NCBI GenBank assembly: GCA_017447775.1
Contig: JAFSMU010000029.1
Span: 1-64,000 of the forward strand
Length of the DNA stretch: 64,000 nt
Source: Clostridia bacterium
GTDB taxonomy: Bacteria > Bacillota > Clostridia > Oscillospirales > CAG-272
Reading direction: 5' to 3'
Numbering within the stretch: position 1 is the first letter of the stretch; each line of letters starts with the position of its first letter. Of this stretch, positions 26,507 to 33,147 are shown piece after piece. The notes beneath the pieces were generated by a model. That model was given only the letters and a program-made list of their open reading frames with translations, was not told the DNA's origin and did not search any database. The position numbers and the translations under genes were made by a program.

Positions 26507-26677
26507 TCAAAATGGGCATTTTTTGTCCTTTTTGAGGAACATCGAGACATAATTTACAATTTGTTCATATTTGGAGGACGAAAAAAGTTGTTTTACGAAA
26601 AACATTACAGCGATTCCAACCGCAGTGGGCGCCGCCAACTTCAGCAAAAAAATCGAACATATCCGTTTACCCATCAT
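26507..26677 (-). CDS. Possible small membrane peptide (56 residues)
   Basis: ATG preceded by ACGGAGTCGAA. The peptide starts MMGKRICSIF and has one hydrophobic helix (about 8-32), then a short charged tail ending KKCPF. Size and shape fit a holin-like, toxin-like or accessory membrane peptide, but no family was recognised. The region to its right (26678-26818) has no supported gene, only a 14-codon frame with AGGAG upstream. Confidence 0.4.
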   Translation of the reverse strand: MMGKRICSIFLLKLAAPTAVGIAVMFFVKQLFSSSKYEQIVNYVSMFLKKDKKCPF

Positions 26678-26818
26678 TTCGACTCCGTCTTAATGATGTG
26701 TAACCGTTATGTTTGGCTGTCTGCGCTGTGGGGATTATCTGCGTCGTCTTTGCGCCCGACGTCCGAGCGGTTTGTTTTTCATTTCTCCTATATCTCCCGC
26801 TCGCTCGTCCGTGGGCGC

Positions 26819-26850
26819 GAAAAAGGACGGCCTTTTGACCGTCCTTTTTC
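26819..26850. terminator. Terminator after the minus-strand XRE gene
   Basis: 12-bp perfect stem GAAAAAGGACGG / CCGTCCTTTTTC with an eight-base loop; bidirectional shape. Confidence 0.88.
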
Positions 26851-26880
26851 GTATTCGTGCTGCGCTGTTTGCGATGTGGG

Positions 26881-27105
26881 TTATTTGAATATTACAATAT
26901 CATTGACGATGGTGTTAAACATTTTGCTGAGCGCGATCAAATTCTCGACGCTCGGCAGTCTCTCCCCGCGCTGCCACTTGTATATTATTCGAGGAGATGA
27001 CAACCCGAGCCATTCTTGTATCTGTGCAACTGTGATTCCATTCTTGACGCGGAGGCGTTTGATGTTTTCCCCCGTGGCGACAAGGTCGATTTGTTCAATC
27101 TTCAT
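26881..27105 (-). CDS. Small XRE-family (Cro-like) DNA-binding protein
   Basis: 74 residues, one helix-turn-helix domain: GENIKRLRVKNGITVAQIQE, WLGLSSPRIIYKWQRGER and LPSVENLIALSKMF. A Cro/XRE regulator with no extra domain. The ATG at 27105 lies inside the preceding gene (11-base overlap) and has GAGGA upstream. It belongs to the leftward operon behind the operator-laden promoter at 27763-27791 and probably opposes the rightward XRE at 27884. Confidence 0.85.
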   Translation of the reverse strand: MKIEQIDLVATGENIKRLRVKNGITVAQIQEWLGLSSPRIIYKWQRGERLPSVENLIALSKMFNTIVNDIVIFK

Positions 27106-27703
27106 CAAGTTCCTCGTCATCGTCGTTTGAACTAAGTATACTTTCAATTATGTATTGCAGCATATCCTTGTCTGCGGCGTCATACAAAAGATTGTTGATC
27201 TTTTTGCCGCAGTATTTGCGTATGAGTTCTATAACTATCGGACTTATTGCGTCATCGATCTTTTTGAGTATCCTTGCTCCGCGAACCGTCAGTTCTTCCT
27301 CGCCGGTTATCTCACGAAGATAATTTATCGCGCTGCACTCTTCTCTGATTGCAGTATCCATAAAGAATTCCGCATTCTTTTCATACTCTTTCTTCTTTTC
27401 CTCGTCGCTTTCCTGCTCAGCCCATGTCTTTGATGCAAGATACATCTTCCAGTCAACCGCCGCCAAACCGCAACTCGATATTAAACACGAAAAATCATCG
27501 GGAAACATCACCATAGTCGAAATCGCATTTGCATCCTCTGCATTAACCATCTTCTCTTCCAATGGCAAATTCTCCTTTCTTTCGTTTTCATCTATTTTTG
27601 AAACACGTGTCCCACGTGGACGTCCGCCTTTCCCGGTCTTCTTTGCTTCTCCCTTTGTGGAGGTTTCAATTTTTGGGGTCGCTTTTTTGATTTTTTCTTC
27701 CAT
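27095..27703 (-). CDS. Unknown protein with AT-hook-like motif
   Basis: 202 residues. A highly charged N-terminus contains GKGGRPRGTR (about residues 25-33), an AT-hook-type minor-groove binding core. The rest is predicted helical and acidic, ending in an Asp/Glu tail (NDDDEELDED). No family recognised. It has AAGGAGA before the ATG and is co-transcribed with the small XRE gene. The AT-hook suggests DNA binding, perhaps at AT-rich element DNA. Confidence 0.65.
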   Translation of the reverse strand: MEEKIKKATPKIETSTKGEAKKTGKGGRPRGTRVSKIDENERKENLPLEEKMVNAEDANAISTMVMFPDDFSCLISSCGLAAVDWKMYLASKTWAEQESDEEKKKEYEKNAEFFMDTAIREECSAINYLREITGEEELTVRGARILKKIDDAISPIVIELIRKYCGKKINNLLYDAADKDMLQYIIESILSSNDDDEELDED

Positions 27704-27734
27704 AGAAAAAATCTCCTTTCTTAAAATTTTGTCC

Positions 27735-27791
27735 GAGTAGATCTGTTTTCTACTCTGCGTTCATTATATCACAAAGTAGAACATTTGTCAA
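27735..27791 (-). promoter_or_regulatory. Consensus promoter with three operator-like sites
   Basis: Minus-strand TTGACA (27791-27786), 17 bases, TATAAT (27768-27763), a perfect consensus. Related sites GAGTAGA (27735-27741), TCTACTC (27749-27755) and AAGTAGA (27774-27780) surround it; the last lies between -35 and -10. This is the arrangement expected of a repressor-controlled switch promoter. Confidence 0.75.
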
Positions 27792-27830
27792 CGGATTTTT
27801 GGAATTTTCTTTTGTTTTTTTGCAAAAATG

Positions 27831-27859
27831 TTGAAAATGATTCTATCTCATGGTAAAAT
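27831..27859 (+). promoter_or_regulatory. Promoter of the XRE-nuclease pair
   Basis: TTGAAA (27831-27836), 17 bases, TAAAAT (27854-27859); start codon 25 bases on. Confidence 0.78.
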
Positions 27860-27883
27860 AATAAAAAAACTTCGGGGTAATTT

Positions 27884-28276
27884 ATGAATATCGGTCAAAA
27901 TATTAAGAGAATACGTGAGTCAAAAAAAATGACGCAAGACAAACTTGCATCTATGCTCGGATACTCTCACAAATCATCAATAAACAAAATTGAAATGGGT
28001 AAAGCCGACATCTCCGCGACAAAGCTCGTTGAACTTGCAAACGCGCTTGAAGTGTCGCCAAACGAGATTCTCAGATTTGATCTCGGTAATTCGAACTCAC
28101 AGTTAAATTCAGAACCAAATGATTATATTGACGCTGTGGCAAAAATATACGGCGAAGACGCTGTGTCTTTGATTAAACAATATGACTCTTTGAATGAGAT
28201 TGGAAAATCTAAAATATCAGAAATGATGGACGATTTGATGAAGATAGACAAGTATATCAAAAAACAAGGAGATTGA
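27884..28276 (+). CDS. XRE-family transcriptional regulator
   Basis: 130 residues. N-terminal helix-turn-helix (about 4-58: IKRIRESKKMTQDKLASML, SHKSSINKIEMGK, LVELANALEVSPNEIL), followed by an acidic helical C-terminal region, probably for dimerisation. AT-rich. GGGG precedes the ATG. Its stop lies six bases before the nuclease ATG and a ribosome site (AAGGAG) sits in its last codons, so the two are one unit. Likely an autoregulator of the pair and of the divergent operon. Confidence 0.9.
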   Translation: MNIGQNIKRIRESKKMTQDKLASMLGYSHKSSINKIEMGKADISATKLVELANALEVSPNEILRFDLGNSNSQLNSEPNDYIDAVAKIYGEDAVSLIKQYDSLNEIGKSKISEMMDDLMKIDKYIKKQGD

Positions 28277-28281
28277 CCAAC

Positions 28282-29784
28282 ATGTACTTTAGCGAAGCAT
28301 TCAACGTTGATAGAGAAATCATAAATAGATACGGAACTATCGACATATCATTAATATGTGATACTCCTTTATTTATTGACCCTATGCTAATATTCAATAG
28401 CAAAAAACCTGCATATAAAAAGTTGCACGATTCAATAATTAGATACTTGCATTTTTTGGCAAAGAAATCTTCTACGACAACTCTATCTGTAGGAGACATT
28501 AAAAACTATTATACATTTAAAGAAGTAAAGGAAAACTGGTTGGGATTTTCTCTTTCTGGAAATCGTGGCTTAGCGTTAGGCAAAGATTTTGCAAAATTTT
28601 TTTCGGAAAAAATAGCCTTTGCTTTAGATACCCATAATATCTCCTCATCACCACATGTTGAAAAGGTCATGTTGTTATATGATGGAACAGGTAAAGATAA
28701 ATTAAGCGATTTTACAACAAATCTAATTAAAGGTTATCTTGCCCATTATACAGAATCATTCGCAAAAAAATACATAGATAAAAGTCGCTGTGATTATTTT
28801 TATGTTGAAAGAAGTTTCTTTAATTACGAGACCGAAAGTTTTGTTTCCGAACAGTTTTATCTACCATTTATCATAAATAAAAAAGGAAAAAAAGAATATG
28901 TTTTATTAACACCTGCCGATATTTTAAGAGAAGATGAAGCGACAATAAATAAAACGGATCTTATTGAAAACAATTTGATGGTAAGAAACTCTATAGACAA
29001 TGATGTCTTAAGATCTCAAGTGGAGAACTATATTGGCATAGCAATAAGAAATTTTGAAAAAACACATACTGGCAAAAGGCAAGGAATATCTGAAAAACAA
29101 TATGCGCGCATTGAAAAATATGCCTTTATTAAGGCATTGGAAAAATGGCCTGAGTTATATGACTATTATGTTAAACTTAAAGAGAACGATACTGAAAATG
29201 TAATTGCTACTGCTCGATTTGAACGAGATAGAATAAAAGAACAATATATTACGATTGTTGAAAAAATTGTTTCTGATTTTAAACAAAACAATTATATTGT
29301 AAATGAAAAAGAGACAGCAATTGATGAAGCGAGAGAACGGATAAGGTTTTTTAAGAATAGAATTGAATTTGGTGGAGTGTATAATTATTTATATTTTAAT
29401 AATCAACCAATTGAAAGCGAATCAATGCTTCAACATTTATTCAAATTGGTGTGGTGTCGAACAACTTATAATTTTGATTCAGAAGTAAATAATGGAACCG
29501 GTCCAGTAGATTTTAAAGTTTCACTCGGAAATGATAATAGCAGTATTGTAGAGTTTAAACTTGCAAAAAACACAAGATTGCCGCGTGTTTTTAATCAGGT
29601 CGCATCATATAAACAAGCTAACAATACAAACAATTCTTTAATTGTGATTTTCTTTTTCAATGAAATCGAGCTAAAAAAAGTTCAATCTCTGATAGATGAG
29701 TTTAAAATAAAAGATTTGATTGATAGAGATATCTTCTTAATTGACTGCCGTAAGGACAATAAAATGTCGGCATCAAAACTATAA
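28282..29784 (+). CDS. Unknown protein with C-terminal RecB-like PD-(D/E)XK nuclease domain
   Basis: 500 residues, strikingly AT-rich. The N-terminal ~390 residues (with IDISLICDTPLFIDPMLIF near 20 and long helices) match no family I can name. The C-terminus has D410 (GPVDFKV), E424-x-K426 (VEFKLAKN) and Q439-xxx-Y443 (QVASY), the D...ExK...QxxxY layout of RecB-type nucleases. It probably cuts or processes DNA. The ATG has AAGGAG ten bases upstream; an in-frame TTG at 28273 is too close to that site. Translated with the XRE gene. Restriction-like or defence role is inferred, not shown. Confidence 0.75.
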   Translation: MYFSEAFNVDREIINRYGTIDISLICDTPLFIDPMLIFNSKKPAYKKLHDSIIRYLHFLAKKSSTTTLSVGDIKNYYTFKEVKENWLGFSLSGNRGLALGKDFAKFFSEKIAFALDTHNISSSPHVEKVMLLYDGTGKDKLSDFTTNLIKGYLAHYTESFAKKYIDKSRCDYFYVERSFFNYETESFVSEQFYLPFIINKKGKKEYVLLTPADILREDEATINKTDLIENNLMVRNSIDNDVLRSQVENYIGIAIRNFEKTHTGKRQGISEKQYARIEKYAFIKALEKWPELYDYYVKLKENDTENVIATARFERDRIKEQYITIVEKIVSDFKQNNYIVNEKETAIDEARERIRFFKNRIEFGGVYNYLYFNNQPIESESMLQHLFKLVWCRTTYNFDSEVNNGTGPVDFKVSLGNDNSSIVEFKLAKNTRLPRVFNQVASYKQANNTNNSLIVIFFFNEIELKKVQSLIDEFKIKDLIDRDIFLIDCRKDNKMSASKL

Positions 29785-29828
29785 CAATCAAAAATCTCAG
29801 AAGGAAAAAACGACCGCGTGAGGTGTCT

Positions 29829-30530
29829 ATGAATTTACATATCGCCATCTGCGACGATGACCGAGTACAAACCGAATATATGAAGACCGCCGTAATGACT
29901 TGGGCGAAGGACAACGCGCACCTATGCGAGATCGCAACTTTCTCGTCCGCCGAGGCATTTTTGTTCGAATACAGCGAAAACGGCAACTTCGACATACTCC
30001 TGCTCGATATCGAAATGGGGCAGATGAACGGCGTCGATCTGGCACGCCGTCTTCGCAAAGACAACGACCGTCTTCAAATCATTTTCGTCACCGGATACGA
30101 CAAATACATCGCCGACGGCTACGACGTCGCGGCCCTCCACTACCTGATGAAACCCGTCGACAAGGACAAGCTTTTCTCCGTGCTCGACCGCGCGGCAAAA
30201 CTGATATCCGACCGCGAAAAGATGCTCGTCATCATCGAAAACAAAACATCGGAAAAGATACCTCTCCACAAGATTATATACATCGAGGCGCAGCAAAACT
30301 ACGTCGTCATACATACTGCCGACGGCGAGCGCCGCGTGCGAGCCGCGCTGTCGGCTGTCGAAAAGCAACTCGACGACGGCTTCTTCCGCACGGGCAAATC
30401 GTTCATCGTCGGAATGAGGTACGTTGCGTCTATATCGAAAACCGAAATAAAACTCGACGACGGCACACAAATACCGCTTGGGCGCGGACTATATGACAAC
30501 GCCCAGCGTGCGTTCATCAAATTCTATTAA
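29829..30530 (+). CDS. LytTR-type response regulator
   Basis: 233 residues. Receiver domain 1-120 with acidic pocket DDD (about 9-11), phospho-acceptor D60 (LLLDIEMG), conserved Thr/Lys (VTGYDK, MKPVDK), then a LytTR DNA-binding domain (about 130-233: IEAQQNYVVIHT, FFRTGKSFIV). It binds paired direct repeats in promoters. Only 44 bases separate it from the nuclease stop and no promoter is evident there. GAGGTG precedes the ATG. Next gene: its GHKL kinase. Confidence 0.92.
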   Translation: MNLHIAICDDDRVQTEYMKTAVMTWAKDNAHLCEIATFSSAEAFLFEYSENGNFDILLLDIEMGQMNGVDLARRLRKDNDRLQIIFVTGYDKYIADGYDVAALHYLMKPVDKDKLFSVLDRAAKLISDREKMLVIIENKTSEKIPLHKIIYIEAQQNYVVIHTADGERRVRAALSAVEKQLDDGFFRTGKSFIVGMRYVASISKTEIKLDDGTQIPLGRGLYDNAQRAFIKFY

Positions 30531-30540
30531 GGAGGCAAGT

Positions 30541-31197
30541 ATGCTGTTTCAAAAAATGATAGACCGCCGCATCGACGCGTATCAATCCGACCTTATGGAC
30601 AAGCACTACGCCGAGGTCGAGAATATGTACCAGCAGGTGCGCGGCTGGCGCCACGACTACCGCAACCATATCCAGACGCTTATGCAGCTTATGAACGAAA
30701 AGCAGTACGATGAGGTGAACGCATACCTGAAAAACCTCGGCACCGATCTGAATACCGTCGACACCGTTCTGAAAACGGGCAACATAATGGCGGACGCGAT
30801 AATCAACTCGAAAATATCCCTCGCCAAAGCGAACAACATCGACGTCAACGCCACGGCGTCGATCCCCGTCGAACTTAAAATCACGGACATCGACCTTTGC
30901 GTTATCATAGGAAACCTCCTCGACAACGCCATCGAAGCGTCGGTCAAACTCCACGAGGGCGAGCGAATGATACGCATTTATATCGAGATGAAGAAAAACG
31001 CGCTGTATATGTCGTTCACCAACCTCACCGCGACAAAGAAAATGGAAAAGCATAACGGCGTGTTCAAATCGACGAAAGACGGCTCGCACGGCTTTGGGCT
31101 GCTCCGCGTCGACAGCATCGTAAAAAAGTACGGCGGCTACATCACTCGTGCGAGTGAGGACGGTGCTTTCACCACCGAAATATTGCTTCCTCAATAA
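30541..31197 (+). CDS. Soluble GHKL sensor histidine kinase
   Basis: 218 residues, no membrane segment. H-box GWRHDYRNHIQTL with the probable phospho-His at H38, N-box NLLDNAIEA (125-133) and G-box GFGLLRVDS (184-192), typical of the SPOR-type GHKL group that partners LytTR regulators. It lacks a sensor domain; it may sense via another membrane protein, perhaps the neighbouring ABC pair. GGAGG precedes the ATG at 30541. Confidence 0.9.
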   Translation: MLFQKMIDRRIDAYQSDLMDKHYAEVENMYQQVRGWRHDYRNHIQTLMQLMNEKQYDEVNAYLKNLGTDLNTVDTVLKTGNIMADAIINSKISLAKANNIDVNATASIPVELKITDIDLCVIIGNLLDNAIEASVKLHEGERMIRIYIEMKKNALYMSFTNLTATKKMEKHNGVFKSTKDGSHGFGLLRVDSIVKKYGGYITRASEDGAFTTEILLPQ

Positions 31198-31203
31198 CAA
31201 AAT

Positions 31204-31273
31204 GTGCATTTCGTCCCCGAAACCGAGCGTTTCGTCCCTGAAATGCACTTTTTATTCTGTTTTGTGGTAGAGT
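31204..31273 (+). promoter_or_regulatory. LytTR-type operator, extended -10 promoter and hairpin
   Basis: TTTCGTCCCCGAAA (31209-31222) and TTTCGTCCCTGAAA (31230-31243) are direct repeats 21 bases apart, about two helical turns, as LytTR proteins bind. An extended -10 (TGGTAGAGT, 31265-31273) follows with no good -35, fitting activation. The same DNA, flanked by GTGCATTTC/GAAATGCAC, can fold into a hairpin before T's, so it may also end the kinase transcript. Confidence 0.7.
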
Positions 31274-31296
31274 AGCATCAGAAAGGAGTTGAGGTT

Positions 31297-33147
31297 ATGA
31301 ACAACGCTGAAACCGAAAAGAAAAAGAGGGAAAAAGCACCGAAACCAAAGTTCAATATGTGGCAAAACTCGGCGTGGATGATATCGATAGCGTGGCGATA
31401 TAAAGAGAAAAAGGTACTTGTGATCGCATTGCTTCAGGTTTTGTTTTACGTTATAAATACTCTGATAGGACTTTACATCACACCGACGGTACTCGCCGAG
31501 GTGGAGTCGCACGCGCCGATATGGGAGATAGTCGGCGTTATCGCCGCGTTTGCTGGCGGAATGATGCTTGTAAATGCATTGAACTCATATGTAAATACGA
31601 ACGCATTTTACGGCAAAATCACGGTAAGGAGCGTGATAATCTCGCTTCTTAACAAAAAGGCGTCGACAACGTCATACCCAAATATGGGGGAGGAAAAATA
31701 CAAGGAACTTGAAACAAAGTCAACCGAATCGACGGACAACAACCGAGCGGCGACCGAGGGCGTGTGGAACACTATCGTATCATTATTACAGAATATCATC
31801 TGTTTTATCATCTATCTTGTGCTTTTAAGCACGGTAAACGTCTACGTTATGCTGATAATAACCGCGACGTCGCTTGTCGGATATTTTGTAAGCAAGCGTC
31901 TTAACGAATACGAATACCGCCACAGAAGCGAAAGAACCGTGCCGGGGGCAAAAATCGGTTATGTTGTCAGAAAATCGAGAGAAACGGCGCCCGCAAAGGA
32001 CATACGCATATTCGGTCTGCGCCCGTGGCTTACCGACGTGTATACCGACGCGATGCGTACCCTTTTCGCGCTGAGAAAACGAGCCGAGGGAGTATATATT
32101 TGGTCGAGCATACTCAGCCTTGTGCTGACACTTTTGCGAAACGGAATTGCCTACTCCTATCTTATAAATCTCGCTTTGTCAAACGGACTTTCTGTCTCTG
32201 AGTTTCTGCTTTATTTCTCAGCCGTCGGCGGATTTGCAAGCTGGGTGAACGGGATACTCAGAGACTTCGGCACCCTGCACAGACAAAGCCTCGATATTTC
32301 GTCGGTGCGGGAATTTCTCGAATATAAAGAACCGTTCAAGTTTGATGACGGCGAGCCGCTCAAATTCGATGAGTTCGGCAAATACGAAATACGCCTCGAA
32401 AACGTGTCGTTCAGGTATCCGAACGCGGAAAAAGACGCGCTCTCGCATATAAACCTCACGCTTCGCCCCGGAGAAAAGGTCGCCGTCGTCGGGCTCAACG
32501 GCGCGGGTAAAACAACTCTCGTCAAGCTGATATGCGGACTTTACGATCCGACGGAGGGGCGGGTGCTGCTCAACGGCAGGGATATACGCGACTACAACAG
32601 GCGCGACTATTACAAAATGTTCTCCGCGGTATTTCAAAATTTCTCGCTTATGGCGGTAAGCGTGGCGGCAAACGTCGCACAAACAGAAGATAACATCGAC
32701 TTTGCCCGCGTAAAAGACTGTATTTCAAAAGCGGGGCTGACGAAAAAGATAGAATCCCTGCCCGAAAAATACGAATCAAAGCTTAACCGCGAGGTGTATG
32801 ATGACGCGACAACGCTTTCCGGCGGCGAAACGCAGCGCCTTATGCTCGCACGTGCTCTTTATAAAAATGCGCCGTTTTTGATCCTCGACGAACCGACAGC
32901 CGCGCTCGACCCGATAGCCGAATCGGATATGTATAATAAATACAACGAAATGGCGAAAGGAAGAACCTCGGTATATATTTCCCATCGCCTTGCGTCCACG
33001 CGCTTCTGCGACAGGATACTTTTCATAAGCGACGCCGTTATTTCGGAAGAGGGCACGCATGACGAGCTGATGCGCACGGGCGGCGGATATGCAAAGCTGT
33101 TCGCCGTGCAGAGCAAATACTATAAGGAGGGCGCGGACAATGAATAA
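31297..33147 (+). CDS. ABC exporter half-transporter 1 (ATP-binding/permease)
   Basis: 616 residues. Six-helix membrane domain (about 45-330), then an ATPase: Walker A GLNGAGKTTLVKLI near 395, Q-loop AVFQNFSL, signature TLSGGETQRLMLAR, Walker B FLILDEPTAALDP, H-loop SHRLAS. Catalytic residues are intact. It forms a heterodimer with the next gene, which starts in its last bases. Cargo (peptide, lantibiotic or drug) is unknown; no peptidase domain and no precursor peptide gene seen. GGAG before the ATG. Confidence 0.92.
   Translation: MNNAETEKKKREKAPKPKFNMWQNSAWMISIAWRYKEKKVLVIALLQVLFYVINTLIGLYITPTVLAEVESHAPIWEIVGVIAAFAGGMMLVNALNSYVNTNAFYGKITVRSVIISLLNKKASTTSYPNMGEEKYKELETKSTESTDNNRAATEGVWNTIVSLLQNIICFIIYLVLLSTVNVYVMLIITATSLVGYFVSKRLNEYEYRHRSERTVPGAKIGYVVRKSRETAPAKDIRIFGLRPWLTDVYTDAMRTLFALRKRAEGVYIWSSILSLVLTLLRNGIAYSYLINLALSNGLSVSEFLLYFSAVGGFASWVNGILRDFGTLHRQSLDISSVREFLEYKEPFKFDDGEPLKFDEFGKYEIRLENVSFRYPNAEKDALSHINLTLRPGEKVAVVGLNGAGKTTLVKLICGLYDPTEGRVLLNGRDIRDYNRRDYYKMFSAVFQNFSLMAVSVAANVAQTEDNIDFARVKDCISKAGLTKKIESLPEKYESKLNREVYDDATTLSGGETQRLMLARALYKNAPFLILDEPTAALDPIAESDMYNKYNEMAKGRTSVYISHRLASTRFCDRILFISDAVISEEGTHDELMRTGGGYAKLFAVQSKYYKEGADNE

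Noticed and set aside
26348-27130. 260-codon plus-strand frame in the accessory region
   Set aside because: Runs across two terminators and the minus-strand XRE gene, with no SD and no domain.
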